Below, one piece after another: positions 37,026 to 46,188 of a stretch of DNA of 64,000 nucleotides. The stretch's first letter is position 1; every line of letters starts with the position of its first letter. The notes beneath the pieces were generated by a model, which worked only from the letters and a program-made list of their open reading frames with translations, did not search any database and had not been told where the DNA came from. The stretch spans positions 26,769-90,768 of the forward strand of contig NZ_CP047657.1 of NCBI RefSeq assembly GCF_009906955.1. The letters are read 5' to 3'. The translations under genes and the position numbers were made by a program. Origin of the DNA: Paraglaciecola mesophila. GTDB taxonomy: Bacteria > Pseudomonadota > Gammaproteobacteria > Enterobacterales > Alteromonadaceae.

Positions 37026-37081
37026 CCAACCAAACTTTATCGGTAACAAAACTGATAATTTGTAACGAGTACAGAAATGTT

Positions 37082-38176
37082 ATGAGAAAGAAATTGATAT
37101 GGTTTTACTTATTTCTGAACGCACTTCTCTTTGGGTGTGGGGGAGATAAAGTGGGAAGTGGAGATGAAGACCAAACAGATAATATAGATGAAATCGTCGT
37201 TACCATTGAGGCTATAGATTCAATGTGGGTGTCTGGTCCAGAGAATGTAATAACTAGCTGGAACAACCAACTTCTAATACCCTCCTCTTCTGGTTTACTA
37301 ACCATCAATTTAGATGAAAATGGATTTATTGATAGAACTCATTTATACGTTGAAAGCCCATTTCCATTATTTGAAGTGCAAAATAATATTCTAGCGGCTC
37401 ATGATACAAATAAAATAATTTTCTATAGCTACGATGGCATTGAGCTCGATGAGCTCTCTCGCACTGACGAGCAGGCACTACGACAAGTACCTTTTACATC
37501 TGGAAATGATTGTTTTTATTGGGTAACGACAATGTCTGCAACACCATTTTCTAATACGGTTTGGGAGGCTTGTAACGTAGATAGTGGCCTTGACAGTAAT
37601 ATAGTTGTTAGTAGCGATACCTTTATAACAAGTATTATATCTCTACCGGATGATCGCTTAATCACTGTGGGTAAGGGGGAATTAAATACGTTAGTGTCTT
37701 TATACAAAAAACAAGGCGAGAGTTATCAACTCCTTTCAACAGTTAGAGAGCCAAAAACTTGGAGTGTGCTGGATTTAGAATATAGAGACAATTATATTTA
37801 TATTGATTCAGGACCATCTGACAATCCCGATTTCTTAGGAGAAGGCGGCCTCGTTCGGTTTAGTTTAGCAGGTGATATCATAGCTAATAAAACAAAATTA
37901 TCAGGCATCATTACCGACAATGCTAATTATGACCATCTTGCATTTAGCCCACATGGCATTATTCTAGGGAATGATAAGAAAATTGTTCATTTTTTAATAG
38001 ATAGTCAAGGCAAAGTTGAGAAAATAGTGAGTGCTGACGTAGCAAATAGCGTTGCTTCCATATTTGTAAAAGGCAATTACATTATAACGGTGCTGAGAGC
38101 TCCCCCCAGTAGCTTTAGTTCAAATCAAACAGAACCTACTGGGGTTTATATTTATAGCTTAAACTCAGTGATGTAA
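37082..38176 (+). CDS. Lipoprotein, probably beta-propeller-like
   Basis: ATG 37082 gives a basic start and a lipobox (KKLIWFYLFLNALLFGCGG). The frame is open from 37016 but the longer start has no signal. The mature part of about 340 residues is rich in Ser, Asp and aromatic residues with repeated strand-like segments (LLTINLDENGFIDRTHLYV; HLAFSPHGIILGNDKKIVHF), suggesting a beta-propeller; that is inferred from pattern only. It starts 57 bases after the subtilase stop and is likely co-transcribed with it. Confidence 0.6.
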   Translation: MRKKLIWFYLFLNALLFGCGGDKVGSGDEDQTDNIDEIVVTIEAIDSMWVSGPENVITSWNNQLLIPSSSGLLTINLDENGFIDRTHLYVESPFPLFEVQNNILAAHDTNKIIFYSYDGIELDELSRTDEQALRQVPFTSGNDCFYWVTTMSATPFSNTVWEACNVDSGLDSNIVVSSDTFITSIISLPDDRLITVGKGELNTLVSLYKKQGESYQLLSTVREPKTWSVLDLEYRDNYIYIDSGPSDNPDFLGEGGLVRFSLAGDIIANKTKLSGIITDNANYDHLAFSPHGIILGNDKKIVHFLIDSQGKVEKIVSADVANSVASIFVKGNYIITVLRAPPSSFSSNQTEPTGVYIYSLNSVM

Positions 38177-38356
38177 AAAAATCGACGTGACAAAATAGCT
38201 CTTTTTTTACGCTGTAGTTGTTAGGTTAATTATTGTGGTAGACAGTGGAAACTAGGATATTAAATATCAATAAAAATTCTCTTACGAGCATATTTTATTG
38301 TAAATTCTGATTATTTAACGGGCCGAATTAATTCGTCCGGCACAAGATTATTTACT

Positions 38357-39631
38357 TTAAGCAGCCAAGTAATCACCGAAAAGTAAATCAAACATATTGA
38401 GCTGAGCCTGTACTTGTTTACGGGGGCGCTTAACTAAGTTACATATCGCTTCACCGATAAATTGCGCTATACCCTCTCCCTGCTTCATATCAATCCCCTG
38501 CCCTAAACCCTCATGACTGGTAGTAACCGTGGTATCGGCCACCAGCATTGGGTCACACTGTTTAGCTAAGGCATGTTCTTTAGGGGTTAACAGGCGTTCC
38601 ATGGCATCTTCACGCACTATCATAGGGGGCGTTGACTGGCGCTTTGCGTATAGGCGGTTAATTACACCAATAGACTTTGCGGAGCCGGTTACCAATTGGC
38701 GCTTAAATCCCTTCCCGTTTGCAGCATCCCGAATTGCTTTTTCTTTTAGGTACGTATTGTCTGACCACATTCCATCATCGTGAGCTATCGGCTCCATGAT
38801 TTCACCTAGGGTTGCATAAGGGCGTGGGAATGACGGTATAGTGCTTTGTGTGTTGAACGATAAACCTTTTGATACGGCAATAAACCAATAGCGGGGGCGT
38901 TGTTCAAGTGAGCCTGATTGTTCGCTATCTAAATTCGCTTCGTACACGTTGTAACTAAGCGCCTGAAACGTCGCTTTGATAAGTGCATAGGTTGCACTGT
39001 CCTGTGCTTCAGGAACGTTTTCACTGACGTACACGGCAGCGTTGATACGATCTAGAGCTTTCATCAGGCCGTAAGCACCTGCTGCATCTTTTGAGTGTTG
39101 CTCAGCTAATGTAATTTTGTTCTTTGCTTTACCGCTCTTTGAATGGCCTCTGCATGACAAAGAAAACTGGCAAATGTTAACGCTTGAGTATTCGTCTAGC
39201 TCAACCATCTCAAGGGCGCTATTGATGATTTTAGTGTCTTTGGTCACAGCTGGGTTATTGCGTATTGCAACATCAAGGTATTTTCTCGCACGGTCCGCTA
39301 CCCATTTTGTTTTGATGCTATAGCCTGCGTTTTTAAAGCCGTGGTGCAAGGCTAGTGTGCTCATGCCGATACCAACACAAAGCGTTCCTTCTGTTAACGT
39401 CCCTACGTTACAGGCTTTTTCAAACGACGCTTCACGCTCTGCTTTTCGCTTCTCACTTGTGTGTACTTTAATTGTAACGCGCCCGTATTCAGCATGAATT
39501 TGAACTTGCTCTGCATCACCAGTGAACTCAGCGAAGTCTTTGTTGCAAACATCAATTACAGGCTTCTTATGCTGGCAACCTCGAACCGCCTTTCCGACAA
39601 CCTTAAGTGGGCCTGTTCCGTCTAGCTCCAA
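38357..39631 (-). CDS. C5-cytosine DNA methyltransferase (5' end frameshifted)
   Basis: The frame has C5-MTase motifs in order: a motif-I-like GTLCVGIGMSTLALHHGF, a motif IV with Cys in NICQFSLSCRGH (the preceding Pro is Ile here), the ENV of VYVSENVPE (motif VI), the QRPRYWFIAV of motif VIII, and GIAQFIGEAICNLV at the end (motif X). Upstream codons from ATG 39770 encode MSDFITLACTPHKNAKRTF and rejoin this frame if one base is removed from a T5 run (39674-39678 on the plus strand). The intact gene would therefore be about 38357-39770. A scrap of a second copy lies at 34909-35000. No restriction enzyme is adjacent. Confidence 0.75.
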   Translation of the reverse strand: MELDGTGPLKVVGKAVRGCQHKKPVIDVCNKDFAEFTGDAEQVQIHAEYGRVTIKVHTSEKRKAEREASFEKACNVGTLTEGTLCVGIGMSTLALHHGFKNAGYSIKTKWVADRARKYLDVAIRNNPAVTKDTKIINSALEMVELDEYSSVNICQFSLSCRGHSKSGKAKNKITLAEQHSKDAAGAYGLMKALDRINAAVYVSENVPEAQDSATYALIKATFQALSYNVYEANLDSEQSGSLEQRPRYWFIAVSKGLSFNTQSTIPSFPRPYATLGEIMEPIAHDDGMWSDNTYLKEKAIRDAANGKGFKRQLVTGSAKSIGVINRLYAKRQSTPPMIVREDAMERLLTPKEHALAKQCDPMLVADTTVTTSHEGLGQGIDMKQGEGIAQFIGEAICNLVKRPRKQVQAQLNMFDLLFGDYLAA

Positions 39632-40060
39632 AACGATACCTTGTGGGGTTGTTGTGCGCGTATACGTGACGCCTTTTTACAAAACCATTGCGAGCAAGAA
39701 TTTGGCCCTCGATGAAGGTGCGCTTTGCATTCTTATGTGGTGTGCAAGCTAAAGTAATGAAATCTGACATATTGCCCCCTAGAGCTATTTAATTTAATGG
39801 TGTTGCTGATAGGGTTAACGTATATATTAATCGGGGTGTATCAAATTAAAGGGGCGATTTGAGGAGTGGATTTTTTACCTTTATTTACATCTTGATCACT
39901 GACTGTCTTGCAAGCAAACGATAAGATTAATTCAAATAGTTTTAATGCTCCCCCCCGAGCCTGTTCCAATAATTTTAATGAAACCCTTTTTATTGCGGTT
40001 GTTTTATAAACAAATAAGTTAGCTATAAGAAATAAATTAGACAACTAAGAGGTAAAAAAT

Positions 40061-40333
40061 TTGATTTATATATTAATTGACATTTTTGTTTCTTTTGGCT
40101 CTGCAAGCGTCCTTTTGTTCAAACTTTCAGGCCGAATTAGATTTGACCGTTACAAACTAAAAATTGATGGAATGAGAGGTTATATTGAATTGAAAGGCGT
40201 TAAAATACCTTATCACATGGAACATAAAGTGCTTCAATGGAATCTTACAATCAAGTCTGCTCAAGAGAGTCTATATAAGCCCTATGGTTGGTTGACGATA
40301 TCTAGAAAGTGGAAATCAATTGAACTGTTTTAG
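40061..40333 (+). CDS. Small unknown protein
   Basis: TTG 40061 with an AGAGG site opens 90 codons: a hydrophobic N-terminus (MIYILIDIFVSFGSASVLLF) and a basic C-terminus (WLTISRKWKSIELF). It may be a membrane-anchored protein. No family is recognised. Confidence 0.4.
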   Translation: MIYILIDIFVSFGSASVLLFKLSGRIRFDRYKLKIDGMRGYIELKGVKIPYHMEHKVLQWNLTIKSAQESLYKPYGWLTISRKWKSIELF

Positions 40334-40415
40334 CATCCGATTGCCAATGCCCCTTGCACGGGGGCATTTATGCAGTAAATATTTTACTAGGCTTGCTTGG
40401 CCAAATACCAAACAC

Positions 40416-41165
40416 TTAATAAGGATTAAGAGAGCACATCTCGGTATTACAAAAAATATTACCTGTTGGGTATGCTCTGAAGCGATTAACGATCCAGTCT
40501 TGCGAGCCGTAGTATCCATTTGACGTATGGAAATCAACTCGGAGCCCCCCCCCAAGTCCGCTATTTAATTGCATTCCAAAGTCATATATCATTACAGTTA
40601 AGGACGTATAAGAACCTGAGCTGGTTTTTCGAATACTATTTTCATTAGCAATCACTACAATCCTTTCAATTTCTTCAACGTTATTTACAAAAGCTGCCCC
40701 GCTTGATTTCTGGGAGGGCTGACTCAAGCTAGCGTCCAAACCATTTAGAACTGAAGTCAACTTTTCAAATTTATCCTCCTTTCGCAGTAGTTCTGTCATA
40801 TCCATCTGCATGTAATCAGCAAACAATTCCTGATTCTTTGCAAATATTGATTCAATTTGAAGGATTAAAGAGTCGGGGACGTTTAAACCACTTAACTGTA
40901 AATCTCTTGCTTCAATATATGCAGGATGTGTCTGGATGTCGATAAAGTCTGGAAGTACACTAGAAGCATTATCAGTTGCATACGCGCCACTAAATTTAAA
41001 GTATTCCTTGGGCGTCATTCCCAAGTAAGTTGCAAAGTCATTAAAATTGTAAGCTTGCGAAACAACACGCTCTTCTTTAATTTCATCCGAGGCGACCGCT
41101 GCACAAACCACAGGGCTCGTCGCTAGAATCAGGGTCGATAAAATAATTGATTTGAACATTTTCAT
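40416..41165 (-). CDS. Predicted exported protein of unknown function
   Basis: The 249-residue product has a signal peptide (MKMFKSIILSTLILATSPVVCAA). The mature part is alpha-rich and polar, with a Ser-rich middle (SQPSQKSSGAAF) and a glycine/aromatic C-terminus (GLGGGLRVDFHTSNG YYGSQDW). A C9 tract at 40546-40554 encodes part of the Gly run and could be phase-variable. No family is recognised. Confidence 0.5.
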   Translation of the reverse strand: MKMFKSIILSTLILATSPVVCAAVASDEIKEERVVSQAYNFNDFATYLGMTPKEYFKFSGAYATDNASSVLPDFIDIQTHPAYIEARDLQLSGLNVPDSLILQIESIFAKNQELFADYMQMDMTELLRKEDKFEKLTSVLNGLDASLSQPSQKSSGAAFVNNVEEIERIVVIANENSIRKTSSGSYTSLTVMIYDFGMQLNSGLGGGLRVDFHTSNGYYGSQDWIVNRFRAYPTGNIFCNTEMCSLNPY

Positions 41166-41339
41166 AGCATTCCTTTAATAATAACTCGTTAAACGGTAAA
41201 AAATACGCTCTTTTTTGATTATTAACTGTACAACTTAAGATTACAAGAAATCTTATAAATCTCAGAGCTAGACCTCTATCGCATAAGCATGTACCTTTAT
41301 TATTCCTCCATAAGTAATTGAAGGCTCGCATCATCAGGA

Positions 41340-41552
41340 TTAGGCTAGGTTTTGGCGAACCTGATAGACGTCTTGGCAAGCTATCATTTCGTGAGTAGCG
41401 ATGACGTGGCCGTCTTCGTTGATGTAATCATTTTGCATGTCTTGGCATTGAAGGCTTGATTTAGCTGTTAGGGATAATTTGCTGACTAATGTGTCAAACG
41501 CATCTTTACTTGCATCTACAAAAGGTTGGGTTGTGATATCTGAATCAGTCAT
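41340..41552 (-). CDS. Small unknown protein
   Basis: ATG 41552 (MTDSDITTQPFVDASKD) follows a CAGGAAATT ribosome site and gives 70 residues ending CQDVYQVRQNLA; a longer ATG at 41585 lacks such a site. Polar, with two Cys-containing segments. It is read in the same direction as the exported protein gene to its left. No family is recognised. Confidence 0.4.
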   Translation of the reverse strand: MTDSDITTQPFVDASKDAFDTLVSKLSLTAKSSLQCQDMQNDYINEDGHVIATHEMIACQDVYQVRQNLA

Positions 41553-41740
41553 TGTAATTTCCTGCTGTTGGTTAACTGTATTCAAAGTCTCAAATGCTGC
41601 TATGAACAGTGCAAAAAACTGGGATGGCCTTTAAATGGATTCTTTGCTCCAATACTTTATGTCGTCGTATTTTCAAGATTGTATTAGGTGCCTGACCAGG
41701 CATAGAGCTGACCTTATAAATTGCTAAAATCCTGCCATAT

Positions 41741-42130
41741 GTGACGTTGCTTTTGAGTCAAATACACCAGTTTGCAACGTACAAAGAAGCAAACGCCATG
41801 GCGGCAACCCTTGATGCTCAAGGTATCGAGCACCCTTCATTTCAATGCGGTGATTTTATTGTGATGTGTTGGGCAGAGTTGCAAACAGTAAAAAGCAATC
41901 CGTTCGTGCTCTATGACGAAGGTGAAGAGGAAAGCGTCACAGGCTCAATAGGATACGATGCTGAGCTTGGTCTTAGCGTTAACATTGATGGATACGGTTT
42001 AATCGCTTATATCGAACAATACGACGGTATAACGCGCCTTTTTGTTTACGATGATGTAGAACAAGATACGCCAAGCCACACTATCAAACTACCTTGTTTA
42101 CATGCGCCAACGGGTGAGGTGGCAGCATGA
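41741..42130 (+). CDS. Unknown protein, first of a three-gene overlap
   Basis: GTG 41741 opens 129 codons (MTLLLSQIHQFATYKEANA...). The sequence is alpha/beta and acidic (YDEGEEESVTGSIGYDAEL). Its stop overlaps the start of the next gene by four bases (ATGA), and that gene overlaps the following 32-residue ORF, so the three genes are translationally coupled. Function is unknown. Confidence 0.5.
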   Translation: MTLLLSQIHQFATYKEANAMAATLDAQGIEHPSFQCGDFIVMCWAELQTVKSNPFVLYDEGEEESVTGSIGYDAELGLSVNIDGYGLIAYIEQYDGITRLFVYDDVEQDTPSHTIKLPCLHAPTGEVAA

Positions 42131-42357
42131 AGCACTCATTGATCAAATACAGAAAAGTCTATGCTGCCATTAGCGAAGATACGCGCAAAACAGGGGTATT
42201 TTGTATTGGTGCTGGCTGGGTTGGTATCTTAGTTGGGAAAGACAAAATGACCGGATACATGGGCTTAGCAATCCTATTAAGTGGTTTATTTCTGAGCGCG
42301 ATTGGCATATATTTAGAGCATAAACTGTCTACAGCAGTAACAGGAGAAGACCTATGA
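42127..42357 (+). CDS. Small two-helix membrane protein
   Basis: The 76-residue protein has two hydrophobic helices (CIGAGWVGILVG; YMGLAILLSGLFLSAIGIYL) and a charged tail. It overlaps the preceding gene by four bases and the following ORF by four, so it is part of a compact operon. No family is recognised. Confidence 0.45.
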   Translation: MKHSLIKYRKVYAAISEDTRKTGVFCIGAGWVGILVGKDKMTGYMGLAILLSGLFLSAIGIYLEHKLSTAVTGEDL

Positions 42358-42452
42358 GCGTTCCTTTTATGATTGGTATATCCATCATGGTAAGTCTTGG
42401 TATAGGCATTTTAATTGCGTTTAACTATCACACGAAGGTTGTTGAAGATTAA
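42354..42452 (+). CDS. Very small membrane protein (32 residues)
   Basis: ATG 42354 overlaps the previous stop by four bases and encodes 32 residues: one hydrophobic helix (IGISIMVSLGIGILIAF) and a short charged tail. The overlap and helix make it plausible as a real microprotein. Confidence 0.5.
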   Translation: MSVPFMIGISIMVSLGIGILIAFNYHTKVVED

Positions 42453-42645
42453 CTCCCAAATTCCCCAAAAAAATTGCAGTATTAATTCAATACCTACTTC
42501 GGTATTCTCAATAAAATTTTCTGGTAGATATCCGCTCTTTGAAATTACTAAAGTTAAGCTTACTCTGATGTAAGGAACAACTCTTTTTATTTAAAGTTAA
42601 ACAAACCATAATTTGTTTAATAGTTTATTGATTAACTGTATTGAG

Positions 42646-43113
42646 CTAATACCAAGGAATCTCACACTGATTAATTTCTAATGCTGTTTCGACAGATTTT
42701 ATATTCGCATTCGGGGAAAATGCTAAATCTAGCAAGTCGGTTGCACGATTACCAATAAAGCTGTAGTCGTTGGCTCTACTGTAACCGTTAAAGTGACTTG
42801 TTCCATATCCAACCCATGAGCCTTGCCCCCAAGAGTCATTATAAATTCCAGTATAGGTGGTGCCTGATGTGCCAGATAAATTTGTACTCGTGAAGCTCGT
42901 ATAAGCCTGCACTAACCTAAGCACTAGAGTCTTTGCTAGCTCGATACCTTGAGCTTGGCGTATACTTGCATACTGTTTTGTTAAGTCGGCGCAAATAAAA
43001 TTTTTGGTTGGTAAAAAGTCATAAGCTTCAGAATGAGTTAGATTTGCTATAGAAAGTCTATATATACTTTTTGAAACAGATCTCAACATCTCGAGGGTTG
43101 TTGTTTGCTTCAC
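42646..43113 (-). CDS. Unknown protein with a Gly/Thr/Tyr-rich middle
   Basis: The 155-residue product has an alpha-helical start (MLRSVSKSIYRLSIANL), a Cys-containing segment, a Gly/Ser/Thr/Tyr-rich middle (TSGTTYTGIYNDSWGQGSW) and an acidic helical end. A pair of TTG/ATG starts near 43113 and 43090 cannot be told apart. No signal peptide or family is recognised. Confidence 0.4.
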   Translation of the reverse strand: MKQTTTLEMLRSVSKSIYRLSIANLTHSEAYDFLPTKNFICADLTKQYASIRQAQGIELAKTLVLRLVQAYTSFTSTNLSGTSGTTYTGIYNDSWGQGSWVGYGTSHFNGYSRANDYSFIGNRATDLLDLAFSPNANIKSVETALEINQCEIPWY

Positions 43114-43436
43114 CTGTTCATACTTCTAAGTACCAACTTAGTACCGCATTTGATCGTTTGAATATTTCAGATGCAGAAAAGTTGTTAGTGATAGATAAGC
43201 TGCTTAACAATAATATGACTGTGTGGAGAAAAAAACTAATGATTCTAAAGCAGACCTTCTCAGTGTAAGTTTATAAAAAGCCCCCTGCCCTGCTCTTCTG
43301 GCTCAAGAATTGGTAGTTAATGTTCGTGTAGGTTTTTTACTTATATATTTTTTTACTTTAGAGATACTTGAAAGATCTACTTGTAGTCTTCTACAAGCTA
43401 GGTTTTTAAAGGGATACAGGGATGTGCCCTCTGAGT

Positions 43437-43563
43437 TGATCGATGCGACTCCGACATGATCGCTATGTTCTCCTATTTGATCGCCGAATTCTCTCAGTTG
43501 ATGCTATAAAACCTCCTACTTCATACTATAAACCCTCTTAGATCATGCTATTTGAATTTTATC
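43437..43563. repeat. Iteron-like array next to the first rep gene
   Basis: Six TGAT(C/G) or TCAT-cored units start at 43437, 43457, 43478, 43499, 43521 and 43543, spaced 20 to 22 bases, with similar flanks (TNGATCGN...CTC). This helical phasing downstream of a RepA_C-type initiator is what iterons of an oriV look like. The flanking 43564-43748 stretch is AT-rich, suggesting a melting region. Confidence 0.65.
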
Positions 43564-43748
43564 ATTCCCTGCCATTTGTCCCGCTGAGTCCTCTGTAAGT
43601 CCCTATAATACTAGAAAGATTTATAAAAATATAAAAAAAAATAGAAATATAAATCCAATAAAAATTAGGCAAATAAGTAAATTTTTTTATTAGATCGGTA
43701 ATTTTTTATATTTGTGAATAGTATGAAGTAAGAGGTTTTTAATAAATA

Positions 43749-43773
43749 TAAAAAAACCAGCTTAGAGCTGGTT
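43749..43773 (-). terminator. Intrinsic terminator of repA
   Basis: AACCAGCT/AGCTGGTT eight-base stem, followed on the minus strand by a run of six T residues. It lies just past the repA stop. Confidence 0.85.
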
Positions 43774-43796
43774 CTAAATATTTTAGGAATTATTGT

Positions 43797-44918
43797 TTAT
43801 CGGGCTGTTACTTGAGTTTTACTCGGAATGATTACCATCGCGTTATTCTTGATAAGTATATTACACTCTGGCCAGTATTTCTTTACCAGTATCAGTGCTT
43901 TTTCTGCTTTGTCTTTGAACCTCCAAGCCTCACCCTCTATGCCAAATTGCTTCATTAGATCTTTCAGTTTGATGGCGATTAACCGTTTGGTATTCGTACG
44001 GTACGAGATGAACGCATATAAGTCCAAAGCCAACGGACTTTTCTTTAAGCTTTTGATCGTTTCTAGGCTAAGTGGCACTGGATGCGATTTAATCTCCTTG
44101 TAGTAAGTATCTGATAGCCTCACTGTTGCTTCGGCTCGTTCTGTCAAATTTCCTCTTACTATCTCAAAAGTGTGTTTCTCATCGAATAGCTTGAAACTTT
44201 TCTTGCTCGTTCTTATTTCTATTGTTCCGTTATCCAACAGTATTTTTTCTTGCTGTTCGTGGCCGAATTCAGTTTTATACAGTTTTTCTAGTTGCCCCAT
44301 AACTTGGTCATTTGTTCCACCCTCCACGTATGATGCGGCGTAACCAAGTGACTCAACAAATTCTTTAATGTTCTGGCCTAAACTAATAGTGTTAGAACTG
44401 TATTTAACCGCCATTGTGTTCAAATAAAGAATAATAAGGCGCGGAATGCCTCCCCAAGGTAAGGTTTCTTCGCCGATGGAACTAATAGTTAATTTATTGT
44501 TCGGGTATTCGGTTACTAGAACTTGTTTATTCGTTTTAGATGTAGGTAATGTGTGGGAGCAAAAGGTGGAATATTGATAGCAAATATCTTGATCACTTTG
44601 CTGCTCTAGTTCTTTAAGCGCGTCCTCTACTTGTTCAGCGATACTCGTTTGGTCTGTTATCGTAGGATAAATTTTAACGAAAGCGTCCGTTACAGCACGC
44701 GGCGTAAATTCGTCAGCTGTTTCTATTGCTTCATCCAATGCACTTTTGACTGTTTTTGGATCATAGTGACAGTCCCTAATATTATGAAGGTTAAGGGCTG
44801 CAGAGTGCAGAGCTCCAATATGGATATCTTGACCCTCAAATAAACTTCTTAAGTAGAAAAGATAGTCTTCTTTGGCTGCTAACATTCCTCTTTTTATGTC
44901 TGAGGTTTCGTTTTCCAT
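43797..44918 (-). CDS. repA: Plasmid replication initiator, RepA_C type
   Basis: The 373-residue protein has the RepA_C (PF04796) pattern: LPWGGIPRLIILYLNTMAVKY, then QNIKEFVESLGYAASYVEGG, then SPLALDLYAFISYRTNTKRL. It probably binds the iterons near 43437-43563 to open the origin. It is divergently transcribed from parA with an AT-rich 127-base spacer, and a strong terminator follows. I infer one complete small replication-and-partition module here, distinct from the second initiator at 52167. Confidence 0.75.
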   Translation of the reverse strand: MENETSDIKRGMLAAKEDYLFYLRSLFEGQDIHIGALHSAALNLHNIRDCHYDPKTVKSALDEAIETADEFTPRAVTDAFVKIYPTITDQTSIAEQVEDALKELEQQSDQDICYQYSTFCSHTLPTSKTNKQVLVTEYPNNKLTISSIGEETLPWGGIPRLIILYLNTMAVKYSSNTISLGQNIKEFVESLGYAASYVEGGTNDQVMGQLEKLYKTEFGHEQQEKILLDNGTIEIRTSKKSFKLFDEKHTFEIVRGNLTERAEATVRLSDTYYKEIKSHPVPLSLETIKSLKKSPLALDLYAFISYRTNTKRLIAIKLKDLMKQFGIEGEAWRFKDKAEKALILVKKYWPECNILIKNNAMVIIPSKTQVTAR

Positions 44919-45045
44919 TAGAAATCTTCTTAGTTTTATATATATTGAAATAAACGTTAAGTTTTATTTTTTTTTATATTTTCTTATATTAGTATAAGTA
45001 ATAAGAACTAACGCGATTTTTACACGAAAGAAGGAAGCAGATCAA

Positions 45046-46188
45046 GTGGCTGAATCATCACTTAAAGAAGTTACAGAAGCTATGGATACGCTTATCCAAC
45101 ATGCTCGCAACCAAGGTATTGCTCCGCACTCTAGAAGAAAAATGAGGCTTTTTTCGACTAAAGAGGTCTGTAACTTAATTGGAAAGAGTACTACGACTTT
45201 ATACAAGGCTGAAGAACAGGGAATCATCAGCAAGCCTGATCTTAACCCAGATACAGGTAGACGTCTTGGGTATACTTTGGAGCAAGTAAACGCTCTTCGC
45301 AACCATTTTGGGATCGTTCCTAAAGCTAAGCGCAAATCGCCTGAAAGTTTCCTTGGCATCACCACTGCTCTTTATAACTTTAAGGGAGGGGTTGGTAAGA
45401 CTACGACAGCTGTCAATATTGCTCAGTATACCGCTTTACAGGGATTTAAAACGCTTTTAATAGATATGGATTCACAAGCAAGTTCTACTGCGTTATTCGG
45501 AATAATTGCTGATGAAGAGATTTCTGAAGATGAAACTGTTCTGCCCTACACGCTCTACGGAGAACAGAACTCCCTTGAATACGCTATAAAGCCTACTCAT
45601 TTTGATGATTTATATATTATCCCTGCTAATCAGCATTTGAGTAGTTCAGAGTTTGAAGCTGCTTCACAGATTAGTGGCGGATCGGCAGATGAAGCGCTCG
45701 AATATTTCCAGCGCTTAAGAGACGGTGTGGACACGATTAAAGACCAATTTGATTTTATCTTTGTTGATGCTCCACCAAGTCTAGGAATTATTGGTATTCA
45801 GACCTTGCTTTCAGTGGATAACATCATTATCCCCTGCCCGCCTAGAATGCTTGATTTCGTTAGTACTCGTCAGTTCCTTGAAACCGCTACCGAATATGTT
45901 GGACGAGTAGCGCAAGGTAAAACGTTTAATAGTATTAAAGTCATGGTCTCTATGTATGACCGTCGTAATTCCATGGCCAGAGAGTTTATGGAAGTAATGG
46001 AAGCTGTGCTGGATTCTCATATGTACTCTAATCAAATGCTACATTCTGAATCGATTGATAACTCTTCTGCTGTTTTTCAAACTCCTTGGGAGTCTGAGAA
46101 ACCTGATAAGCGAATCACTGAAAATATGCGTGGCCTCTTTAATGAAATTATCAAAGATTTAGCCAGAAGGAGTGGATACGATGGTTAA
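45046..46188 (+). CDS. parA: ParA partition ATPase (type Ia)
   Basis: The 380-residue protein has an N-terminal HTH region (FSTKEVCNLIGKSTTTLYKAE) and a deviant Walker A (FKGGVGKTTTAVNIAQY, residue about 115). Other motifs are LLIDMDSQASSTALFG and FVDAPPSLGI. This layout is the long, DNA-binding type Ia ParA that also represses its own operon. GTG 45046 follows AGAAGGAAG. parB starts within its last codons, and 82-bp centromere-like repeats follow the operon. Confidence 0.9.
   Translation: MAESSLKEVTEAMDTLIQHARNQGIAPHSRRKMRLFSTKEVCNLIGKSTTTLYKAEEQGIISKPDLNPDTGRRLGYTLEQVNALRNHFGIVPKAKRKSPESFLGITTALYNFKGGVGKTTTAVNIAQYTALQGFKTLLIDMDSQASSTALFGIIADEEISEDETVLPYTLYGEQNSLEYAIKPTHFDDLYIIPANQHLSSSEFEAASQISGGSADEALEYFQRLRDGVDTIKDQFDFIFVDAPPSLGIIGIQTLLSVDNIIIPCPPRMLDFVSTRQFLETATEYVGRVAQGKTFNSIKVMVSMYDRRNSMAREFMEVMEAVLDSHMYSNQMLHSESIDNSSAVFQTPWESEKPDKRITENMRGLFNEIIKDLARRSGYDG

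Noticed and set aside
39841..40044. Minus-strand ORF of 67 codons
   Set aside because: It begins at TTG with no ribosome site, has low-complexity composition and includes a C7 run; probably chance.
40546..40554. C9 tract as a phase-variable switch in the exported protein gene
   Set aside because: The frame is intact and the tract encodes a plausible Gly run; there is no direct sign of length change.
43071..43268. Plus-strand ORF of 65 codons with a protein-like end (SDAEKLLVIDKLLNNN)
   Set aside because: It starts at TTG without a ribosome site and overlaps the 5' end of the minus-strand gene. It could be a remnant, but there is not enough to support it.
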